This document shows, one piece after another, positions 10,018-19,295 of a DNA stretch of 64,000 nucleotides. The stretch covers positions 1 through 64,000 of the forward strand of contig JAISEK010000173.1 in the NCBI GenBank assembly GCA_031264145.1, given 5' to 3'. The translations under genes were made by a program, and so were the position numbers. The notes under the pieces were generated by a model. It did no database searches and was not told the DNA's origin. It saw only the letters and a program-made list of their open reading frames with translations. The stretch's first letter is position 1. Each line of letters begins with the position of its first letter. This DNA comes from Deltaproteobacteria bacterium (GTDB taxonomy: Bacteria > Desulfobacterota > Desulfarculia > Adiutricales > Adiutricaceae).

Positions 10018-10923
10018 TCAAGTTGTCCATACGTGGGGCTCCTGGGCCGACCGGCCCAGGAGAAGGGGCCTGACGACGCCCCAGACCGCCATCCTGAATT
10101 CCTCGGCCTCCTCGAGGGACCTGGCCAGGGCCCTGGCCAGGAGGACCGGGCCGGCCAGGCTGGCCGAGCGGGGCGCCCCGCCGGCCTTCCAGGCGGCCGG
10201 GCCGAAGTCGTCCCGAAGGTTGAGGACCCGGCAGGCCTCCCCGAGGGCACCCAGGTCAGCGGGGTCGCCCTCGGCCCCCAGGGCCCAGAAGAGGGCCACC
10301 ACGGGGAAGCCCCCCAGCCCCAGGGGACTCCCGAGGAGAACGTCACCCCCGCGGAGGGACAAAAGCTCCCGGAAGACCGGCGCGTCCCGGCGCCATATCC
10401 AGGTCAGCTGCCGGAGGCGCCCGCTCCCGAAGGTCTCCCCAGACTCCGGCCGGCCCAGGACGGTAAGGTCGCAGCCCAGGGCCCTGGCCCGGGGGGCCAG
10501 CCTGGCCTGGAGGGACATGGAGGCCCTGGCCCCGTCGAAGACGATGGTCCCCTGGGGCAGCCATTCCAGGACCGCGCCGTCTCCGACCAGCGCCCGGCTC
10601 CGGATGGACGAGTCCCGGGCCCCCTCCCGGTGCCTGTAGACCTTGGTCGCGGACGGGCCGGTCGTGAGACAGTGGGCCCCCTTGGCCACCTCCAGGCGCT
10701 GCCCCAGGGAGTCCCCGGCCACCAGGCCGCCAGGAGGGTGCAGAAGGCAGAGGTGGCAGGGGACGGGACCCCCAGGGACGGCCCCCTCGGGCCAGAAGGG
10801 CCTCAGGATCCGGAGGGGCCCCTGGAAGCCGAGCCCCACGAGCCGGCTGCGTCCGGCCCTCAGGCCGACAGTGGCCGAGATGGAGGCCGCCCAGCCCCCT
10901 TGGTCCTGGCCGAAAGCCCCCAT
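10018..10923 (-). CDS. ureD: urease accessory protein UreD (UreH)
   Basis: UreD docks on apo-urease and recruits UreF-UreG for nickel insertion. The 301-residue product contains the family signature [14 protein letters not shown] followed by [13 protein letters not shown]. The ATG at 10923 follows a GGAGGG site and lies 28 bases beyond the urtE stop; the longer frame from 10971 would overlap urtE. Its position ahead of ureABC is the classic order. Confidence 0.92.
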   Translation of the reverse strand: MGAFGQDQGGWAASISATVGLRAGRSRLVGLGFQGPLRILRPFWPEGAVPGGPVPCHLCLLHPPGGLVAGDSLGQRLEVAKGAHCLTTGPSATKVYRHREGARDSSIRSRALVGDGAVLEWLPQGTIVFDGARASMSLQARLAPRARALGCDLTVLGRPESGETFGSGRLRQLTWIWRRDAPVFRELLSLRGGDVLLGSPLGLGGFPVVALFWALGAEGDPADLGALGEACRVLNLRDDFGPAAWKAGGAPRSASLAGPVLLARALARSLEEAEEFRMAVWGVVRPLLLGRSAQEPHVWTT

Positions 10924-10951
10924 GGCCAGCCCTCCCCCCCCCGGCCGGTGC

Positions 10952-11647
10952 CTAGACGGCCAGAAAATCACCGATCGTCCTGTCGTCCAGGTCCCCCATG
11001 CCTCCGCTGGCCACCACCCGGCCCCGCTCCATGATGGCGTAGAGGTCGGCCACCTTCCTGGCCACGGGAACCTTCTGCTCCACCTGGAGGACCGTCAGGC
11101 CCATCTCGCCGGTGAGCCTCCGGACGATCCCGACAATCTCGGAGACGATGTTGGGCTGGATGCCCTCGGTAGGCTCGTCGAGGACGAGGACGTCCGGCCC
11201 CGTCGCCAGGGCCCTGGCGATGGCCAGCTGCTGCTGCTGGCCCCCGGAGAGATCGCCCCCGCGGCGGGAGCGCATCTCCCGGAGGACGGGGAAGAGGTCG
11301 AACACGGCCCCAGGGACCGAGCCGGCCCCGTCGCGCCTCGCTGCCAGGGGCAGGCGCAGGTTCTCCTCGACCGTGAGGAGGGGGAAGATCTGGCGGCCCT
11401 GGGGCACGTAACCCAGGCCATGCCTGGCCCGCCAGTGCGGGCCGCGGCCTGACAGGTCCTCCCCCCCAAGGAGGATCCGGCCCCGCCTGGCCGGGACGAG
11501 GCCCATCAGGCACTTGAGGAGCGTGGTCTTGCCGACCCCGTTGCGGCCCATCAGGCAGGTGCACCGGCCCCTGGGGACCTCCAGGTCGACGCCCCGGAGG
11601 ATGTTGCTTTGTCCGTAGAACTGGCAGAGGCCCTCTATGGCGATCAT
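10952..11647 (-). CDS. urtE: urea ABC transporter ATPase UrtE
   Basis: This LivF-type ATPase of 231 residues has Walker A GRNGVGKTT (residues about 35-43), the signature LSGGQQQQLAIARAL, Walker B DVLVLDEPTEGI and a switch His region. With UrtD it powers urea import. The ATG at 11647 has a GGAAGGGG site; a TTG six bases upstream is the only alternative. EGIQPNIV after Walker B is typical of UrtE. It is followed directly by ureD, joining transport to urease. Confidence 0.94.
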   Translation of the reverse strand: MIAIEGLCQFYGQSNILRGVDLEVPRGRCTCLMGRNGVGKTTLLKCLMGLVPARRGRILLGGEDLSGRGPHWRARHGLGYVPQGRQIFPLLTVEENLRLPLAARRDGAGSVPGAVFDLFPVLREMRSRRGGDLSGGQQQQLAIARALATGPDVLVLDEPTEGIQPNIVSEIVGIVRRLTGEMGLTVLQVEQKVPVARKVADLYAIMERGRVVASGGMGDLDDRTIGDFLAV

Positions 11648-11669
11648 CCCCAAACCCCTTCCACCGGGC

Positions 11670-12524
11670 CTAGCCGAGGCCGCCCAGGTAGGCCTCCACG
11701 ACCGCCGGCCGGGAGGAGACGAAGTCCATGTCCCCCTCGGCCAGGACGCTCCCCTGGTGGAGGACCGTGACGGTCCGGGCCACCGAGCGGACGAATTCCA
11801 TGTCGTGCTCGACCAGGATTATTGAGCAGGTGCCGGCCAGGCCCGAAAGAAGCTCGGAGGTCCTGTCTATCTCGGCCGGGGCCATGCCGGCCACGGGCTC
11901 GTCTAGGAGGAGGATCCTGGGCTTCTGGGCCAGGAGCATGCCGATCTCCAACCACTGCTTCTGGCCGTGGGAGAGGATCCCGGCCAGGTCCCCGGCCCGT
12001 CCGCCCAGGCGGACCAGGTCCAGGATATGGGCCAGCAGGTCCCCGTCCTCGGAGGAGAGCCTGGCCCCGAGCGTCCCCAGGACGGTCTTGGGGCCCTTCA
12101 GGGCCAGCTCGAGGTTCTCCCAGGCCGTTATGGATCCGAAGACCGAGGGCCTCTGGAACTTCCGGCAGATGCCGCTCTGGGCGATCTCCACCTCGTCGCT
12201 CTCCAGAAGGTTCAGGCCGTCGCCGAACCAGGCCTCCCCGCCGTCTGGCCGGGCGTGCCCGGAAATGACGTCCATCATGGTCGTCTTCCCGGCCCCGTTG
12301 GGTCCGATGACGCACCTGAGCTCGCCCTCGCCCAGGTAGAGGGAAAGGCCGTCGAGGGCCTTGAAGCCGTCGAAGCTGAGGGTTATGTCCTCGAGGAAGA
12401 GGACGTGCCTCCGGCGGCGCTCGCTCCTGGTCTCCCAGGAGAGTCCCGGGCCCAGGGCGGCCGGTCCCGGCCTTCGCCTCAACCGATCCCCAAAATCGGC
12501 CGGCAGCCCCGGGTTGGGCGTCAT
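11670..12524 (-). CDS. urtD: urea ABC transporter ATPase UrtD
   Basis: This LivG-type ATPase of 284 residues has Walker A GPNGAGKTT, the family-typical signature LSHGQKQWLEIGMLL, and Walker B ILLLDEPVAGMAPAE followed by EHDMEFVRSVA. The HGQKQWLEIG form separates UrtD from ordinary LivG proteins. The start at 12524 overlaps the urtC stop (ATGA). The first ~40 residues are an Arg/Pro-rich leader not seen in shorter family members, so the true start could be somewhat further in. Confidence 0.94.
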   Translation of the reverse strand: MTPNPGLPADFGDRLRRRPGPAALGPGLSWETRSERRRRHVLFLEDITLSFDGFKALDGLSLYLGEGELRCVIGPNGAGKTTMMDVISGHARPDGGEAWFGDGLNLLESDEVEIAQSGICRKFQRPSVFGSITAWENLELALKGPKTVLGTLGARLSSEDGDLLAHILDLVRLGGRAGDLAGILSHGQKQWLEIGMLLAQKPRILLLDEPVAGMAPAEIDRTSELLSGLAGTCSIILVEHDMEFVRSVARTVTVLHQGSVLAEGDMDFVSSRPAVVEAYLGGLG

Positions 12525-13648
12525 GGCTCCCTCCCGCCGGGCCGGGCCAGGAGGCCGGCCAGGCCGCGGGGCAGAAAGACGGCCACGGCCACGAAGAGGC
12601 CGCCCAGGACGAAGGGCCAGGCCAGCGGGAACGAGCCGGTCAGGGCCGACTTGGCCAGGTTCACCAGGATGGCCCCGGCCACGGCCCCGTAAAGCGTCCC
12701 CCGCCCGCCCAGGGCCACGCAGACGACCATCTCCACCGAGAACACCGGGGCGAAGAGGCCAGGGTTTATGATGCCCGCCTGGGGCACGTACAGGGCCCCG
12801 GCCAGGCCGGCCATCATGGCCGAGACGGTGAAGACGAAGAGCTTGACCCTCTCCACCCGGTAGCCGGCGAAGCGGACCCTGGCCTCGTCGTCGCGGATGG
12901 CGACCATGGCCAGTCCCAGCCTCGAGACGGCCAGATAGCGGCACACGAGGTAGGAGGCCATCAGAAGAAGCCCGGAGAGGGCCATGAGGGCACAGGACAT
13001 GCCGGCCGAGCGGACGTCGCGGCCCAGGATGGCCTTGAAGTCCGTGAAGCCGTTGTTCCCGCCGAAGCCCAGGCCGTTCAGGAAGAAGGCCAGCATGAGG
13101 GCGTAGGCCAGGGCCTGGCTGATGATCGAGAAATAAACGCCCGAGACCCTGGACCGGAAGGCGGTCCAGCCGAAGACCAGAGCCAGCAGCCCGGGGGCCA
13201 GCACGGCCAGGAGGCAGGAGAACACGAAGCTGCCGCTGCCCAGCCAGTACCACGGCAGCCCGTCCCAGCCCAGGAAGACCATGAAATCAGGGAGCCCCGA
13301 GTCCCCGTAGACGCCCCTGGCCCCAATCTGCCGCATCAGGTACATGCCGAAGGCGTAGCCGCCCAGGGCGAAGAAGGCCCCGTGGCCCAGGCTCAGGATG
13401 CCCAGATAGCCCCACACGAGATCGATTGACAGGGCCAAAGTGGCGTAGCAGAGATATTTCCCGAAAATGATGACGGTGTAGGGCTCGGCGTGCAGGAACG
13501 CCCCCGGCCCGGCCAGAAGGCCCCAGGACAGTAGCCCAACCGCACCGGCCAGCGCGAGGCAGAAGATCCTGGCCGGCCGGTCCAGGATCCGCCCAGGCGC
13601 GCCCTTGGCCGGGACGCCCGGCCCCTTGTCTTCCATGGCTTTCCTCAC
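12521..13648 (-). CDS. urtC: urea ABC transporter permease UrtC
   Basis: This LivM-type inner-membrane permease of about 375 residues has eight or more hydrophobic segments and the signature DLVWGYLGILSLGHGAFFALG. The GTG at 13648 overlaps the urtB stop by four bases (GTGA). An ATG twelve bases further in (13636) has a better GAGGA site and would remove four residues. Together with UrtB it forms the urea channel. Confidence 0.93.
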   Translation of the reverse strand: MRKAMEDKGPGVPAKGAPGRILDRPARIFCLALAGAVGLLSWGLLAGPGAFLHAEPYTVIIFGKYLCYATLALSIDLVWGYLGILSLGHGAFFALGGYAFGMYLMRQIGARGVYGDSGLPDFMVFLGWDGLPWYWLGSGSFVFSCLLAVLAPGLLALVFGWTAFRSRVSGVYFSIISQALAYALMLAFFLNGLGFGGNNGFTDFKAILGRDVRSAGMSCALMALSGLLLMASYLVCRYLAVSRLGLAMVAIRDDEARVRFAGYRVERVKLFVFTVSAMMAGLAGALYVPQAGIINPGLFAPVFSVEMVVCVALGGRGTLYGAVAGAILVNLAKSALTGSFPLAWPFVLGGLFVAVAVFLPRGLAGLLARPGGREP

Positions 13649-15267
13649 AGGGCCGCCGCCCGTCCCTTCTGGGGGAACAGGCCGCTGGGATGACGCTGGA
13701 TGAAGAGGATGATTCCGGCCATGATGAGGATCTTGGCCAGGATGGCCCCGCCGGCTGGCTCCAGGAACTTGTTGGCCAGGCCAATGATCAGTCCGCCCAG
13801 GAAGGTGCCCCAGAGGTTCCCGACCCCGCCGAAGACGACGACCATGAAGGAATCCACTATGTAGCCCTGGCCCAGGTTTGGGCCGACGTTGGCCAGCTGG
13901 CTCAGGGCCACCCCGGCCAGGCCGGCCACGCCCGAGCCCAGGGCGAAGGTCAGCGTGTCGACGCGCCTAGCGTCGACGCCCAGGGCCTGGGCCATGGCCC
14001 TGTTCTGGGTCACGGCCCTCACCTCCAGGCCCAGCCTGGAACGCCTCATGACCAGGCCAATCAGGACAAAGACGGCCAGACAGAAGCCGACCACGTAGAG
14101 CCGTCCGTGGGCGATGGCCAGGTGGTCCGAGAGGCGCAGGAGGCCGGCCATGAAGTCCGGGGTCTCCACGCTCCTGTTGTTGGGGGATACGATGAGCTTG
14201 ACGGCCTGCTGCAGTATCAGGCTGACCCCGTAGGTGGCCAGGAGAGTCTCCAGCGGCCGGCTGTAGAGATGCCGGATGACGGCCATCTCCAGGGCCGCCC
14301 CGGCCATCCCCGTGGCCGCGAAGGCTACGGGGATGGCCAGGACCAGGGCCAGGCCGGGCCTTCCGGGCATCATGGTCTGGAGGCCCCAGACGGCGTATGC
14401 CCCCAGCATGACCATCTCCCCGTGGGCCATGTTGATGACCCCCATGACCCCGAAGGTGATGGCCAGGCCGATGCCTATGAGGGCCAGCACCGAGCCCAGG
14501 GAGAGGCCGAAGAAGACCGTCTCGAAGAAGGCTATCCGCTCCAGATCGGCGTCCTGCCTGGAGATGGCCTCCCTCGCGGCGGCAGCCAGGTCAGGATCCC
14601 CGCTGGCCATCCAGGCCCGCATGGCCTCCCGGGCCTCGGGGGTGAGGTCCGAGGCCAGAAGCCGCAGCGCACCCAGGACCTCGCCCTTTCCGGCCGCCTG
14701 GTCCCGAAGGACGCCAAGGGCCAGGATCTTCCCGTACAGGCGCCTGGTACCGGGGTCGGTCTCCCTGGCCGCGAGATTCCCCACCAGGCCCAGATCCACG
14801 GTCCTGGAGGAGACCAGGGCGGCGGCGGCCCTTCTCCTCGCGGCCGGGTCGGGGCTCAGGAGGGCGCGGCCGCCCAGGATGGCGGCCAGGGCCTCCCGCT
14901 GCCTGTTGTTTATGCCGACTTTCCTGAGGCCCGCCCAGTCCGGCGGCACCGCCGCCCCACTGTCCCCCAGGGGTGCCGGTCCCTCCGGGCCCCCGTCCAC
15001 GTACAGCGTCCCGGTGGCCCTGTCCAGCAGAAGGCGGCCCTCGGCGAGGGCCTCCAGGACCATCGCGGCCTCCCCGGAGGGGTCAGCGGCCAGGAGCCCG
15101 ATGGCCGAATCCCGGTCGTTGACCCTGGGCCCGCGCAGGCCAGCCAGGGCCTCCTCGGAAAGCCCTCCCCCGGCGGCCCCGGCCGGCCCGGCCAGGGCCA
15201 GGAGGAAAAACATGGCCCAGACCAGCGGCCGCCCAGCCCAGCATCCTGCGACGAAAGAACTCAACAT
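13645..15267 (-). CDS. urtB: urea ABC transporter permease UrtB with N-terminal helical domain
   Basis: The 540-residue product has three parts: a Sec signal peptide (about residues 1-30), a soluble helical region rich in Ala and Arg (about 35-235) as is standard in UrtB, and a LivH-type permease domain (about 245-535) with ITFGVMGVINMAHGEMVMLG. The ATG at 15267 is preceded by a GGGGAGG site; an upstream in-frame start at 15354 would add a non-conserved leader. The gene begins the long minus-strand run to glnB. urtA is not adjacent: two plus-strand genes lie between them. Confidence 0.94.
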   Translation of the reverse strand: MLSSFVAGCWAGRPLVWAMFFLLALAGPAGAAGGGLSEEALAGLRGPRVNDRDSAIGLLAADPSGEAAMVLEALAEGRLLLDRATGTLYVDGGPEGPAPLGDSGAAVPPDWAGLRKVGINNRQREALAAILGGRALLSPDPAARRRAAAALVSSRTVDLGLVGNLAARETDPGTRRLYGKILALGVLRDQAAGKGEVLGALRLLASDLTPEAREAMRAWMASGDPDLAAAAREAISRQDADLERIAFFETVFFGLSLGSVLALIGIGLAITFGVMGVINMAHGEMVMLGAYAVWGLQTMMPGRPGLALVLAIPVAFAATGMAGAALEMAVIRHLYSRPLETLLATYGVSLILQQAVKLIVSPNNRSVETPDFMAGLLRLSDHLAIAHGRLYVVGFCLAVFVLIGLVMRRSRLGLEVRAVTQNRAMAQALGVDARRVDTLTFALGSGVAGLAGVALSQLANVGPNLGQGYIVDSFMVVVFGGVGNLWGTFLGGLIIGLANKFLEPAGGAILAKILIMAGIILFIQRHPSGLFPQKGRAAAL

Positions 15268-15347
15268 GGGCCCGTCCTCCCCGGTCCTGCGGCGGGGCGC
15301 CCCCACCCCATTGTCCGCGGCCTTCCCGCCATCCCGCAAAAAAATGG

Positions 15348-15551
15348 TTGACAAGGAAGCTGATATTTAGGAAACTTGTGGCCGGTCACGAAGACCGCGT
15401 TTTTTCCCCGGCCTGGCCCCACTGGCGCACCCGGGATCGGAACATGCCCTTTCGGCAAGGCCACGAAGGCCGGTCACTCCTTTGGCGACATGGGGGGGAC
15501 CGGCCTTTTTTTGCCGCCCTCTCCCGGGCGGACGTACAAAGGGGGATCCCA
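15348..15551 (+). promoter_or_regulatory. candidate attenuating leader of the nikL/nikK-like genes
   Basis: The divergent gap between urtB and the nikL-like gene carries a TTGACA hexamer at 15348-15353 with no good -10 element. A terminator at 15468-15512 lies before the ribosome binding site AAGGGGG and the ATG at 15552. The terminator's 5' arm is part of a 10-mer, GGCCGGTCAC, that also occurs exactly at 15380-15389. Either copy could pair with the terminator's 3' arm, and the first copy can also form its own small hairpin with GACCG. This is the layout of an attenuator or riboswitch. I do not recognise a known class. Confidence 0.5.
15468..15512 (+). terminator. intrinsic terminator inside the nikL-like leader
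   Basis: An 8-bp perfect GGCCGGTC/GACCGGCC stem (15468-15475 with 15498-15505) is followed at once by seven T residues on the plus strand. It stands 40 bases before the start codon of the nikL-like gene, so it would act on that gene's own transcript. Confidence 0.65.
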
Positions 15552-16031
15552 ATGGCCCGAACAATCATCGCCCTTCTCGTCCTGGCCCTTCTCCAGGCCA
15601 CCCCGGAGGCCCTGGCCCACGGGGTCGTCTGGCGCGAGCGCGCCCCTGACGGGACCGTCGCCCTCGGCTTCCTCTATTCCGACCAGACCCCCATGGCCTA
15701 CAGCAGGGTCGAGCTGTTTTCCCCCCTCGACGCCCAGGTTCCCTTCCAGAGCGGCGTGACCGACAGGAACGGGGGCTTTGCCTTCATCCCCGACGCCCCC
15801 GGGACCTGGTCCTTCGGCGCCAGCGACGGCCAGGGCCACCTGGCCTCGGGCCAAATCGAGGTCCTCCTCCCCGGCTCGCCCGCCTCCTCCCTGGAGGCGA
15901 AGGGGCTTGCCCCCGGCGGCCAGGCCGGGGCGGGCTGGGAGAGGATAGCCCTGGGCCTTTCCGCCATCCTCAACCTGGCCCTCGTCGCCCTGGCCCTCCG
16001 AGGGGGGCCGGGGAAGACCGGGCCGGCTTGA
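15552..16031 (+). CDS. nickel-uptake NikL-like periplasmic protein
   Basis: The 159-residue product has a Sec signal peptide (1-22) ending ALAHG, so the mature protein begins with a His. An immunoglobulin-like carboxypeptidase-regulatory fold follows (residues 25-110), and then a C-terminal transmembrane helix (about 133-150) with a basic tail. This build matches NikL/CbiL-type accessory components of ECF nickel and cobalt transporters. An AAGGGGG site precedes the ATG; longer upstream frames have no support. It is followed after 84 bp by a NikK-like gene, and both lie inside the urea/urease locus, which needs nickel. No NikM, NikQ or NikO is in the window. Role is inferred from build and context. 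Confidence 0.72.
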   Translation: MARTIIALLVLALLQATPEALAHGVVWRERAPDGTVALGFLYSDQTPMAYSRVELFSPLDAQVPFQSGVTDRNGGFAFIPDAPGTWSFGASDGQGHLASGQIEVLLPGSPASSLEAKGLAPGGQAGAGWERIALGLSAILNLALVALALRGGPGKTGPA

Positions 16032-16115
16032 GGCCCAGAGAACCCCATGGGCCCAGCGGGCCCGAGACCAGCCAGAGGGCAAACCCTTCGGCCAACCCTA
16101 TCTTCGGAGGATCCG

Positions 16116-16901
16116 ATGACGAGAACGAGCCTTCTTTTCGCGGCCCTGGCCGCCCTCCTTCTCCCGGCCGGCCCGGCCGGGGCCCACGACATGTGGGCCA
16201 CCGCAGACAACCCCGCCGAGGGGGCCCCGCTTTCGGCGACCATAGGCTATGGCCACGACTTTCCCGCCCTGGAGGACATCCCTGCCGACGAGCTCCCCTT
16301 CTTCCAGGTCTGGGCCGTGGGCCCCGACGGGCGCATAGAGCTCTCCCAAGGCAGCCCCAACCACGTCTTCAGGTCCAAGGAAAGCCTGGCCCGGTCCACC
16401 TACCTGGTCATCAGCGACGTCAAGCCCATCTACTGGTCCAGGACGCCCTCCGGCGAATGGTCCATGAGGCGCAAGGACGAGACGCCAGGGGCCGTCGAGT
16501 GCGGCTACTACATCGAGGGGGCCAAGGGCATCGTCCAGGTCGGCGGCGACTCCGCCTCCGCCCTGGCCTCAAGGCCCCAGGGCCTGCCATTGGAGATCGT
16601 GCCCCTGGCCCACCCCGGGACGGTCAGGCCTGGCCAGAGGCTGGTCCTGCAGGTCCTCTTCCAGGGCCAGCCCCTGCCCGGCGCCGAGGTCCGCGCCCGC
16701 TACGGCGGTTTTCCCGCCCTGGCCTCCAAGACCGCCCAGGCCTTCGTCGACTCCGCCGACCAGGAGGGCAAGGTCAGCTTCGTGCCCCTGGCCGCAGGGG
16801 ACTGGATCGTGACTGCCCGCAACAAGACGGCCTACGAGGGGCCTGGAGACTGCGACGCCACCGACTACGGGACCAGCCTCCATTTCGCCATCTGGGAATA
16901 A
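16116..16901 (+). CDS. DUF4198 periplasmic protein, NikK-like
   Basis: The 261-residue product has a Sec signal (1-23) cleaved before HDMWA. A His right after cleavage is typical of DUF4198/NikK proteins and is a likely metal ligand. Two beta-rich domains follow. Cys residues in VECGYY and GDCDATDYG recur at equivalent positions in the second DUF4198 protein at 44973-45749, so a disulfide or metal site is likely. The ATG at 16116 has a CGGAGG site. DUF4198 proteins accompany nickel and cobalt transporters and TonB systems. Together with the upstream gene it forms a small plus-strand operon facing urtA. Confidence 0.8.
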   Translation: MTRTSLLFAALAALLLPAGPAGAHDMWATADNPAEGAPLSATIGYGHDFPALEDIPADELPFFQVWAVGPDGRIELSQGSPNHVFRSKESLARSTYLVISDVKPIYWSRTPSGEWSMRRKDETPGAVECGYYIEGAKGIVQVGGDSASALASRPQGLPLEIVPLAHPGTVRPGQRLVLQVLFQGQPLPGAEVRARYGGFPALASKTAQAFVDSADQEGKVSFVPLAAGDWIVTARNKTAYEGPGDCDATDYGTSLHFAIWE

Positions 16902-16926
16902 CCCCCGGGGAGAAACCCGCCATCCC

Positions 16927-16970
16927 GGCCAGTCCAGGGGGGCAGCCCGGCCCCCCTGGACTGGCCTTTC
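16927..16970. terminator. bidirectional terminator between the nikK-like gene and urtA
   Basis: A perfect 16-bp stem (16927-16942 with 16951-16966) with an 8-nt loop sits between two converging genes and is followed by TTTC on the plus strand. It can serve both transcripts. Confidence 0.75.
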
Positions 16971-16979
16971 CCGTCGGCC

Positions 16980-18266
16980 CTACTCCGTCCCGCCGCCGCA
17001 GGTCCTGGTCTCGCGGTTGTAGTTCCCGCAGTTGACTGGCCCCGTCCAGTCGGCGTCCAGATCGGCCGACTCAGGGAGGAAGTCCGACCAGGCGTCGCCC
17101 TCTACCTCGGCCTCGGTCTGCCAGACCACCTGGAACTGGCCGTCGGACTGGATCTCGCCGATCAGGACCGGCTTGGTCAGATGGTGGTTTGGGAGGACCC
17201 TGGCCACCCCGCCGGTAAGGTTGGGGACCTCCAGGCCCACCAGGGCCCCAAGGACCTGGTCCACGTCGACCGTCCCGGCCTTCTCCACGGCCTTGACCCA
17301 GAGATTGAAGCCAATGAGGCTGGCCTCCATGGGATCGTTGGTCACCCTGGCCTCATCCCCGACGTATTCCCTCCATCTTCTGACGAAGGCCTCGTTGGCC
17401 GGGCCCTCGACGCTCTGGAAGTAGTTCCAGGCCGCCAGGTGGCCCACCAGGGGGCCGGCGTCGATGCCGCTCAGCTCCTCCTCCCCGACCGAGAAGGCCA
17501 TGACCGGGATGCTCCCGGCGGCGACGCTCTGGCTGGCCAGCTCCTTGTAGAAGGGCACGTTCGCGTCCCCGTTTATGGTCGAGATGACGGCCGTCTTCCT
17601 GCCAGCGCCGCCGAAACGCTTTATCTCGGCGACAATGGACTGCCAGTCGCCGTGCCCGAAGGGCGTGTAGTTGACCGCGATGTCCTCCTGGGCCACGCCC
17701 TTGGAGAGGAGATAGGCCTCGATTATCTTGTTGGCCGTCCTGGGGAACACGTAGTCGGTCCCGGCCAGGTAGAACCTGGCCACCCCCAGCTCGCCCAGCA
17801 GATAATCTATGGCCGGGATGGCCTGCTGGTTGGGGGCCGCGCCGGTGTAGACGACGTTCCGGCTGGACTCCTGGCCCTCATACTGGACCGGGTAGAACAG
17901 AAGGCCGTTATGCTCCTCGAAGACCGGCAGGACCGACTTCCTGGAGACCGAGGTCCAGCAGCCGAAGACCACGGCCACCTTGTCCTGGGTCAACAGCTGG
18001 AGGGCCTTCTCGGCGAACATCGGCCAGTCGGAGGCCGGGTCGACCACCACAGCCTCGAGCTTTTTCCCCAAAAGCCCCCCCTTCTGGTTCTGCCCCTCTA
18101 TGAGCATGAGCAGGGCGTCCTTCAGGGTGGTCTCGCTTATGGCCATGGTCCCCGAGAGGGAATGAAGGATGCCGACCTTGATGGTCTCGTCCGCGGCCTG
18201 GCCCGGATGGGCCGACCAGACGAGACAGGCGACGGACAAAAAAGCGATAAGCTTGGCCCAACGCAT
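16980..18266 (-). CDS. urtA: urea ABC transporter substrate-binding protein UrtA
   Basis: The 428-residue periplasmic binding protein has a Sec signal (1-24), then ETIKVGILHSLSGTMAISE, the standard opening of UrtA, and the conserved GCWTSVSRKSVLPVFEEHN and YPVQYEGQE segments that line the urea pocket. The ATG at 18266 has an AGGAGG site. It ends CGNYNRETRTC, the usual UrtA tail with two Cys. It is upstream of urtB on the same strand but separated from it by 1.7 kb holding the plus-strand nikL/nikK-like genes and a strong terminator. It therefore cannot share a simple transcript with urtBCDE. Confidence 0.96.
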   Translation of the reverse strand: MRWAKLIAFLSVACLVWSAHPGQAADETIKVGILHSLSGTMAISETTLKDALLMLIEGQNQKGGLLGKKLEAVVVDPASDWPMFAEKALQLLTQDKVAVVFGCWTSVSRKSVLPVFEEHNGLLFYPVQYEGQESSRNVVYTGAAPNQQAIPAIDYLLGELGVARFYLAGTDYVFPRTANKIIEAYLLSKGVAQEDIAVNYTPFGHGDWQSIVAEIKRFGGAGRKTAVISTINGDANVPFYKELASQSVAAGSIPVMAFSVGEEELSGIDAGPLVGHLAAWNYFQSVEGPANEAFVRRWREYVGDEARVTNDPMEASLIGFNLWVKAVEKAGTVDVDQVLGALVGLEVPNLTGGVARVLPNHHLTKPVLIGEIQSDGQFQVVWQTEAEVEGDAWSDFLPESADLDADWTGPVNCGNYNRETRTCGGGTE

Positions 18267-19295
18267 GATTTCCTCCTGTCTGGGCATTGGTTGCCGTGTC
18301 ATTTGGCGTCCGGCCCTGGCCAATCGTAGCCTGGACGTGGACCGCCATCGAGGCCATGTGGGCCCCTTGTCCCTGGCGGGCGCCTGGTAACCGTCAACGG
18401 CGCGCCCCGTTGGGGGGGGCGGGCCGGCCGGACAGGGTTCTAGGCCGGGCCGGCCGGCCGCGTCTTTGGGAAGAGGCTTGGCAGGACTTTCTTGAATTCC
18501 GGCCCCAGGCGTAAGGGAGACGCCCCTGTGGGGCCGGCGAGGACGGCGGGCGGGAACCATATCACGGGAAGGCTATATTGCATCAAGCGGGCCAAATGGC
18601 CCCTGGACACCAGGCCAGACATAACGCAGCGAAAAGACTAGATATATTTTCCAAGAACCGGGTATGCCCCCTCATATTGGGCCCCAAACCGTGGTTTTCC
18701 GGGCCTCCAGGGCCAATAAAACCGACATATTTGTCGGAAAACCATGAGAACGCCCACCAGACGCCGAAAAAAGACCAGAGGCACCCAGAAAAGGAGGCCT
18801 GGCTGGCAGACGGCCCAGGGGCCGGGACGGCTGGCCGGCGATCCTGGCCCCATGCCGCCGCCCCCAATAGACTCTTTAAAAAATCCAGAAATAAGCTATA
18901 ATTTATCCACCGTTGGACCTTTTGGTTTTCGGACTTTGATTTTGGTCAAGCTTTTCGCCTTATTACGTGAGTCCGACCAAAGCTCGACGCCCAGGGCCGC
19001 CCCCGGTCTTTGCCCGCGCCCCTGGAGGAGCCCTTTCCTTCCGGCCTCCCATGCCCGCCGTACCAGAACCGCCGGCCCCAGCTGGGCCCGTCCCAAACTT
19101 GGCCTGGTCCTTGCTTATGTTCCGGCCGGGTCAGGAATTTTTAGCCCTTTTCCCCCTAACGGGAGTTCGCCTGGACCAAAACAATTTTGGGGATCTTATA
19201 GTATCCATTGATTTTAATTGTAATTAAAAAATATTAACAACTTAAAACATATAATTAAATAGAATAAGCAACCGATCTATTTAAGGACTAAATAA
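18267..19295. other. gene-free spacer of about 1 kb
   Basis: Divergent spacer between urtA (minus) and the sensor kinase (plus). GC-rich coding-like but broken sequence fills 18360-18560, and the last 100 bases before the kinase are AT-rich. A 6-4-6 palindrome, CCGACA-TATT-TGTCGG, lies at 18722-18737 and could be an operator. No RNA gene or clear promoter was recognised. Confidence 0.5.

Noticed and set aside
10952-11653. Upstream TTG start for urtE at 11653
   Set aside because: The ATG at 11647 has a better spaced ribosome binding site.
18267-18560. Sigma-54 promoter for urtA
   Set aside because: No GG/GC pair with correct 10-base spacing matching the TGGCAC-N5-TTGC pattern was found on the minus strand.
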